Positions 5,726-8,863 of a DNA stretch of 8,863 bases are shown here, piece after piece (positions within the stretch are counted from its first letter, which is position 1; every line of letters starts with the position of its first letter). This stretch comes from an uncultured Amylibacter sp. GTDB lineage: Bacteria > Pseudomonadota > Alphaproteobacteria > Rhodobacterales > Rhodobacteraceae. Where the stretch lies: NCBI GenBank assembly GCA_938001995.1, contig CALLAV010000079.1, positions 1-8,863 on the forward strand. The letters run 5' to 3'. A model generated the notes under the pieces. That model saw nothing but the letters and a program-made list of their open reading frames with translations, had not been told where the DNA came from and searched no databases. The position numbers and the translations under genes are program-made.

Positions 5726-5755
5726 GGTATTCACCTGTGTTTTTTTCGATATGCC

Positions 5756-5786
5756 AAAAGAAAACGGCCCCCGATAGAGGCCGTTT
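5756..5786 (-). terminator. Rho-independent terminator of rpmB
   Basis: On the minus strand AAACGGCC, a 9-base loop, then GGCCGTTT is followed by TCTTTT, giving a T-rich tail. It begins 24 bases after the rpmB stop and lies 31 bases ahead of the copper chaperone start. The two genes therefore appear to be separate transcription units, or the second is fed by readthrough. Confidence 0.85.
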
Positions 5787-5810
5787 CTAAACGATAATCA
5801 CAAGAGGGCG

Positions 5811-6098
5811 TTAGGCCGCAGCTTGTGCTTTCGCGATATCTTTTTTCACTTTCAGGGCTGCGTCAGACAGCTCTGCGTCTTTTGCTTTCGCCATGAACGC
5901 GTCCAAACCACCACGGTGGTCCACTGTGCGCAGGGCTGCCGCTGAAATGCGGAATTTGAAAGACCGACCCAGTGTGTCGCTGATCAGCGTCACATCGTTC
6001 AGGTTCGGCAGGAACCGACGACGGGTCCGGTTTTTGGCGTGGCTGACATTGTTGCCAGACATTGGGCCTTTGTTTGTAAACTCACAACGACGAGACAT
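5811..6098 (-). CDS. rpmB: 50S ribosomal protein L28
   Basis: L28 is a small structural protein of the large ribosomal subunit. The 95-aa product begins [20 protein letters not shown] and continues [16 protein letters not shown], then [20 protein letters not shown] (about residues 47-66) and a lysine/alanine-rich tail ending AKAQAAA, closely matching the alphaproteobacterial form. The start at 6098 has AAGGA 8 nt upstream and gives the family N-terminus; the 29 extra codons open upstream of it are leader. Only one cysteine (C5) is present, so this form cannot carry the four-cysteine zinc ribbon found in some L28 proteins. It has its own promoter in the meaB-rpmB gap and a terminator after it. 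Confidence 0.99.
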   Translation of the reverse strand: MSRRCEFTNKGPMSGNNVSHAKNRTRRRFLPNLNDVTLISDTLGRSFKFRISAAALRTVDHRGGLDAFMAKAKDAELSDAALKVKKDIAKAQAAA

Positions 6099-6163
6099 CG
6101 CGTATATCCTTACTCTCTTGCGGTTGCGTCCTATCACGCGCGCGCATTTGAAATCCGAGCCGC

Positions 6164-6192
6164 TTAGTAGGACCGATTTCCACACACGTCAA
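6164..6192 (-). promoter_or_regulatory. Probable sigma-70 promoter of rpmB
   Basis: On the minus strand TTGACG (6187-6192) matches the -35 consensus at 5 of 6 bases. After exactly 17 bp comes TACTAA (6164-6169), a weaker -10. It lies 26 bp past the meaB stop and about 65 bp before the L28 start, so L28 need not depend on meaB transcription. Confidence 0.55.
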
Positions 6193-6217
6193 GGGCGCAA
6201 ACCCGTCAAAACCCACC

Positions 6218-7204
6218 CTATTTCTTGGTTTTCAACGCCTGCAACACTTCTGCCGCCGCTGCATCAGGGGTTAAGGCCCCATCCGCCACCTTTTTGCGCA
6301 AGGATTGTTGCAGGTTTTGTAGGGTTTCATCCCGTTCCAACTGGGCCAAAACGCCCCTGCGCACCTCGTCCTCGAACCAAACCTTGGCCTGTCGCCCCCG
6401 ATTCGCATCAAAATGCCCATGCGCCTTGCGCCAATCGTACAGCGTTTCAATCTCGGCCCAGACCGTTTCCAGCCCATCTTCTTCCAGCGCAGAAATGGTC
6501 ATCGCCTTGGGAAATTCTTTCGGATCCTGCACCCGTTTGCGCAGCAATCGCAACGCGCCTGCGTAATCCGCACAGGTCCGCATCGCTTGGGATTTCAACT
6601 CCCCATCCGCCTTGTTGATCAGGATCAGATCAGCGATTTCCATAATCCCCCGTTTCACGCCCTGCAATTCGTCCCCACCCGCAGGGGCCAGCAACAGCAA
6701 AAACAGATCGGTCATATCCGCGACCATCACCTCAGACTGACCAACGCCCACAGTTTCCACCAGCACCACGTCAAAGCCAGCCGCTTCACACAGCGAAATC
6801 GCTTCACGCGTGCGCCGCGCAACGCCACCGAGCGCGGCACTTGATGGGCTTGGCCGAATAAACGCGTTTGGATGGCGCGACAGGCGATCCATCCGCGTCT
6901 TATCCCCAAGGATTGACCCGCCAGATCGTTTCGAGGATGGATCAACAGCCAGCACAGCGACCTTGAGGCCTTGTTCCACCAGCATCATGCCAAAACTCTC
7001 GGTAAAGGTGGATTTCCCAACCCCAGGCGTGCCCGACAACCCAATGCGCAGCGCAGTGCGTTTCGATTGCCCCAACGCATCAATCAACTCGACCGCTTTG
7101 GTGCGATGATCCTCGCGCGTGCTCTCAACCAGCGTAATCGCGCGGGCCAATATCCGCCGATTGCCCGCAAGGACCGCATCAATCATGTCCTGATTAATAT
7201 CCAT
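6218..7204 (-). CDS. meaB: Methylmalonyl-CoA mutase-associated GTPase (MeaB/ArgK family)
   Basis: MeaB is a cytoplasmic G3E GTPase that guards B12-dependent acyl-CoA mutases: it gates cofactor loading and ejects damaged cobalamin. The product has 328 aa, the usual length. The P-loop GTPGVGKST spans residues 58-66. DPSSKRSGGSILGDKTRM (88-105) is the family's signature stretch with the magnesium-binding aspartate. VETVGVGQSE (149-158) is the Walker B and switch region. NKAD (197-200) gives guanine specificity. The C-terminal helices from about 260 are the dimerisation arm. Start ATG 7204 fits the family N-terminus, but its ribosome site is weak (GGAG 13 nt upstream). No mutase gene is in the window, so the partner (methylmalonyl- or ethylmalonyl-CoA mutase) must lie elsewhere. 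It reads toward rpmB with no clear terminator between them. The old name 'LAO/AO transport ATPase' refers to the same family. Confidence 0.97.
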   Translation of the reverse strand: MDINQDMIDAVLAGNRRILARAITLVESTREDHRTKAVELIDALGQSKRTALRIGLSGTPGVGKSTFTESFGMMLVEQGLKVAVLAVDPSSKRSGGSILGDKTRMDRLSRHPNAFIRPSPSSAALGGVARRTREAISLCEAAGFDVVLVETVGVGQSEVMVADMTDLFLLLLAPAGGDELQGVKRGIMEIADLILINKADGELKSQAMRTCADYAGALRLLRKRVQDPKEFPKAMTISALEEDGLETVWAEIETLYDWRKAHGHFDANRGRQAKVWFEDEVRRGVLAQLERDETLQNLQQSLRKKVADGALTPDAAAAEVLQALKTKK

Positions 7205-7333
7205 CCCGTTGATTTTACTCCGCTTTTTATCACTGGCAAAGGACCGCGCACACAGGCGGGCCCATCTTCCCCGAAGTCTTAATCAATCTTAAACCTAGGG
7301 GGAAGCCAGACTTGAAGAAAAGAGAGCCTTTGA
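7205..7333. other. Divergent promoter region between meaB and the DUF3108-type gene
   Basis: Both promoters must fit in these 129 bp, but no clean -35/-10 pair stands out. CTTCCCC (7266-7272) pairs with GGGGAAG (7299-7305), and AAGTCT (7274-7279) with AGACTT (7308-7313). The two pairings interlock rather than nest. TTAAACCTAGGG at 7289-7300 repeats 12 bases of the dyad in the luxR-type gene. Confidence 0.5.
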
Positions 7334-8041
7334 ATGCGCCCCATCCTTGTCGTCACCCTTCTTTCTTTTGCGCTACCCGCAAAGGCAGACCAAGAAATCC
7401 ACCGCTTCAGCGTCTACGTTTCTGGCCTTAAGGCGGGTACGTTACAAACCGTGCTCACCCGCAACGGCAAGGCATTCTCTGTTTCTGGCACGCTGTCCCC
7501 CACCCGTTTTATGCGAACCATTCGCGATGTGGGGTTCACGGGTCAATCCGCTGGCACGTTCCAAGACACCGCCTTCACCCCGCGCCGCTATTCAGGCCAC
7601 ACCAAAACAGGATCACGCGACAGCCAAGTCAAAATGCGGTGGTTGAACGGGACACCCTCCGTGGACAGCTACACCCCTGAACGCGAGGCGCGAGACTATG
7701 ACATCAACCCTGCCGAACAACGTGGCACACTGGACCCACTTACCGCAGCGACCGTCCTTTTTGTGGACCAACTGGCCGCAACACTGTGCAACAAAACCAT
7801 CCCCCTGTTCGATGGCCGCAGGCGTGGCAAACTCAGCCTCGCGCCACCCACAATCGACGGGGAAAGCGCGATTTGTGCAGGAACTTACACACGCATTGCA
7901 GGGTTTTCCCCCGAAGACATGCAAGAAAGGGTCAACTTTCCCTTCACCCTGATGTACACCCGCATCAATGAAGACACCTACCGCCTTATGGCTTTCACAA
8001 CCAAAACCACCTTTGGCAGCGCCCGCGCCAAACGAAAGTAA
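7334..8041 (+). CDS. Exported DUF3108-type protein of unknown function
   Basis: A 235-aa protein with a cleavable signal peptide: hydrophobic residues 3-14, then AKA-D (16-19) as a likely signal peptidase I site, so the mature protein should be periplasmic. The body is beta-rich. It shows traits I associate with DUF3108 proteins: an opening strand pattern of the type FSVYVSGLKAGTLQ (25-38), GTLDPLTA (131-138) and FDGRRRGKL (159-167). Two cysteines, C152 and C181, could form a disulphide in the periplasm. No catalytic motif is visible and the family role is not established; some members are thought to act at the cell envelope. The start is ATG 7334 with a purine-rich AAAAGAGAG upstream, and it places the signal peptide correctly. 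hrpB begins 6 bp after its stop, so the two are probably co-transcribed, though no functional link is evident. Confidence 0.85.
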   Translation: MRPILVVTLLSFALPAKADQEIHRFSVYVSGLKAGTLQTVLTRNGKAFSVSGTLSPTRFMRTIRDVGFTGQSAGTFQDTAFTPRRYSGHTKTGSRDSQVKMRWLNGTPSVDSYTPEREARDYDINPAEQRGTLDPLTAATVLFVDQLAATLCNKTIPLFDGRRRGKLSLAPPTIDGESAICAGTYTRIAGFSPEDMQERVNFPFTLMYTRINEDTYRLMAFTTKTTFGSARAKRK

Positions 8042-8047
8042 TGCGCC

Positions 8048-8863
8048 ATGAGCAGCCTGCCGATCGAGGCGGCGCTGCCAGACCTACGCGCCGCGCTAAA
8101 GTCGCGCCAGATGGCCGTCCTGCAAGCCCCGCCTGGTGCAGGTAAAACCACCCGTGTCCCGCTGTTCCTGATCGAGGAAAACCTCATCAACGGCAAAATC
8201 CTGATGCTGGAACCCCGCCGCCTCGCCGCCCGTGCCGCTGCGGAACGTATGGCCGAAACGCTGGGCGAAACCGCAGGCGAGACGGTCGGCTACCGCATGC
8301 GCGGCGACAGCAAATCATCACGCGATACGCGGATCGAGGTGATAACCGAAGGCATCCTCACCCGCATGATCCAATCCGATCCCGAACTCACGGGCATCGG
8401 TTGCATCATCTTTGACGAATTCCACGAACGCTCGCTGCAATCCGACACAGGCCTCGCCTTCACTTTGGAAGTCCGCGACGCGCTACGCCCCGACCTCCAC
8501 CTCATCGTTATGTCTGCCACGCTCGACGCCGCGCCAGTCGCAAAACTCATCGGCAACGCCCCCATGATCACGTCTGAGGGCCGCGCTTTCCCCGTGGAAC
8601 CCCGCCACTTGCCCAAACCTTGGGCCAAGCCAAACACACGCGGTCCTCGGTTCGAAAATGCAATGGCTGACCTCATCACCCAAGCTGCATCAGAGACCAC
8701 AGGCGGCATACTCGCTTTTCTGCCAGGTGAAGGCGAAATCCGCCGCACCGAAGCCCTCCTACAAAGCACTCTCCCGCGCGACTGCATCCTCCGCCCTCTC
8801 TACGGCGCACTCCCCTTCGCCGATCAACGCCGCGCCGTTATGCCCGAAACCAAGGGCCGCAAA
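8048..8863 (+). CDS. hrpB: ATP-dependent helicase HrpB, N-terminal part (3' end outside window)
   Basis: HrpB is a DEAH/RHA-type nucleic-acid helicase, presumed to act on RNA; its cellular role in most bacteria is unclear. The frame is open from ATG 8048 to the window edge, giving 272 residues of roughly 800 usual. Motif I is APPGAGKTT (27-35), motif Ia LEPRRLAARAAAERMA (54-69), then VGYRMRG (80-86) and IEVITEGILTRM (96-107). Motif II is the HrpB-style DEFH (123-126), motif III MSATLD (155-160), followed by SEGRAFPVE. FLPGEGEI marks the start of the second RecA-like domain. An ATG at 8041 overlaps the previous stop but is in another frame. The start chosen gives the family's N-terminus (LP-x-E...LPDLRAAL). 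No strong ribosome site precedes it, so coupling to the DUF3108-type gene is plausible. The helicase core is intact as far as visible. Confidence 0.96.
   Translation, partial: MSSLPIEAALPDLRAALKSRQMAVLQAPPGAGKTTRVPLFLIEENLINGKILMLEPRRLAARAAAERMAETLGETAGETVGYRMRGDSKSSRDTRIEVITEGILTRMIQSDPELTGIGCIIFDEFHERSLQSDTGLAFTLEVRDALRPDLHLIVMSATLDAAPVAKLIGNAPMITSEGRAFPVEPRHLPKPWAKPNTRGPRFENAMADLITQAASETTGGILAFLPGEGEIRRTEALLQSTLPRDCILRPLYGALPFADQRRAVMPETKGRK

Noticed and set aside
6099..6185. Longer L28 with 29 extra N-terminal residues
   Set aside because: The extension is not part of L28 and has no ribosome site, whereas 6098 has AAGGA and the family N-terminus; the proposed promoter -10 also lies within it.
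6180..6217. Terminator between meaB and rpmB
   Set aside because: No hairpin with a T-run found on the minus strand in this gap; only the promoter-like elements are supported.
5893..6618. 241-codon plus-strand ORF opposite rpmB and meaB
   Set aside because: It crosses two certain genes antisense; the product is low-complexity, rich in proline, arginine and histidine, with no recognisable domain.
1..8863. CRISPR array, insertion sequence, prophage or integrative element
   Set aside because: No regularly spaced repeats, transposase or integrase motifs, target duplications or tRNA attachment sites were seen; flanking genes are ordinary core genes.

Overview
The window looks like chromosomal DNA of an alphaproteobacterium, most likely a marine member of Rhodobacterales (Roseobacter group). 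The basis is the protein sequences read by eye: the L28, CarB, MeaB, thymidine kinase and short XRE regulator all have the alphaproteobacterial flavour. GC is moderate and coding density is high except for one AT-rich gap. No database search was possible, so the taxonomy is an inference. I see no mobile element, CRISPR array, tRNA or rRNA.

Layout. The window opens inside carB (1-1980, + strand, 5' end missing), which is closed by a hairpin terminator. Next comes a two-gene operon (2169-3415, +): a 182-aa GNAT-fold protein overlapping by 4 nt a 233-aa LuxR-type regulator with an autoinducer-binding-like domain and a C-terminal HTH. A strong terminator facing left (3440-3473) closes a minus-strand XRE-family regulator (3562-3903). 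Then follows an AT-rich stretch of about 765 bp (3904-4669) with several dyads and at most one doubtful small ORF. tdk (4670-5257, +) abuts, tail to tail with no spacer, a PCuAC-type copper chaperone gene (5258-5725, -). Further right on the minus strand are rpmB (L28), with its own promoter and terminator, and meaB. Diverging from meaB on the plus strand are an exported DUF3108-type protein (7334-8041) and, 6 bp later, hrpB (8048 onward), cut by the right edge.

Most genes are independent housekeeping functions: pyrimidine/arginine precursor synthesis, thymidine salvage, ribosome, B12-mutase chaperone, copper delivery and an RNA helicase. The part that behaves as a system is the GNAT-LuxR operon. 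Its arrangement mimics a luxI-luxR pair, but the enzyme is a GNAT without the usual glycine-rich acetyl-CoA loop, and the receptor lacks the aspartate that normally contacts the homoserine lactone amide. A 12-bp dyad overlaps the operon's proposed -35 region, and a related 17-bp dyad lies inside the luxR gene. Together these make it a candidate for an undescribed small-molecule signalling or sensing pair.
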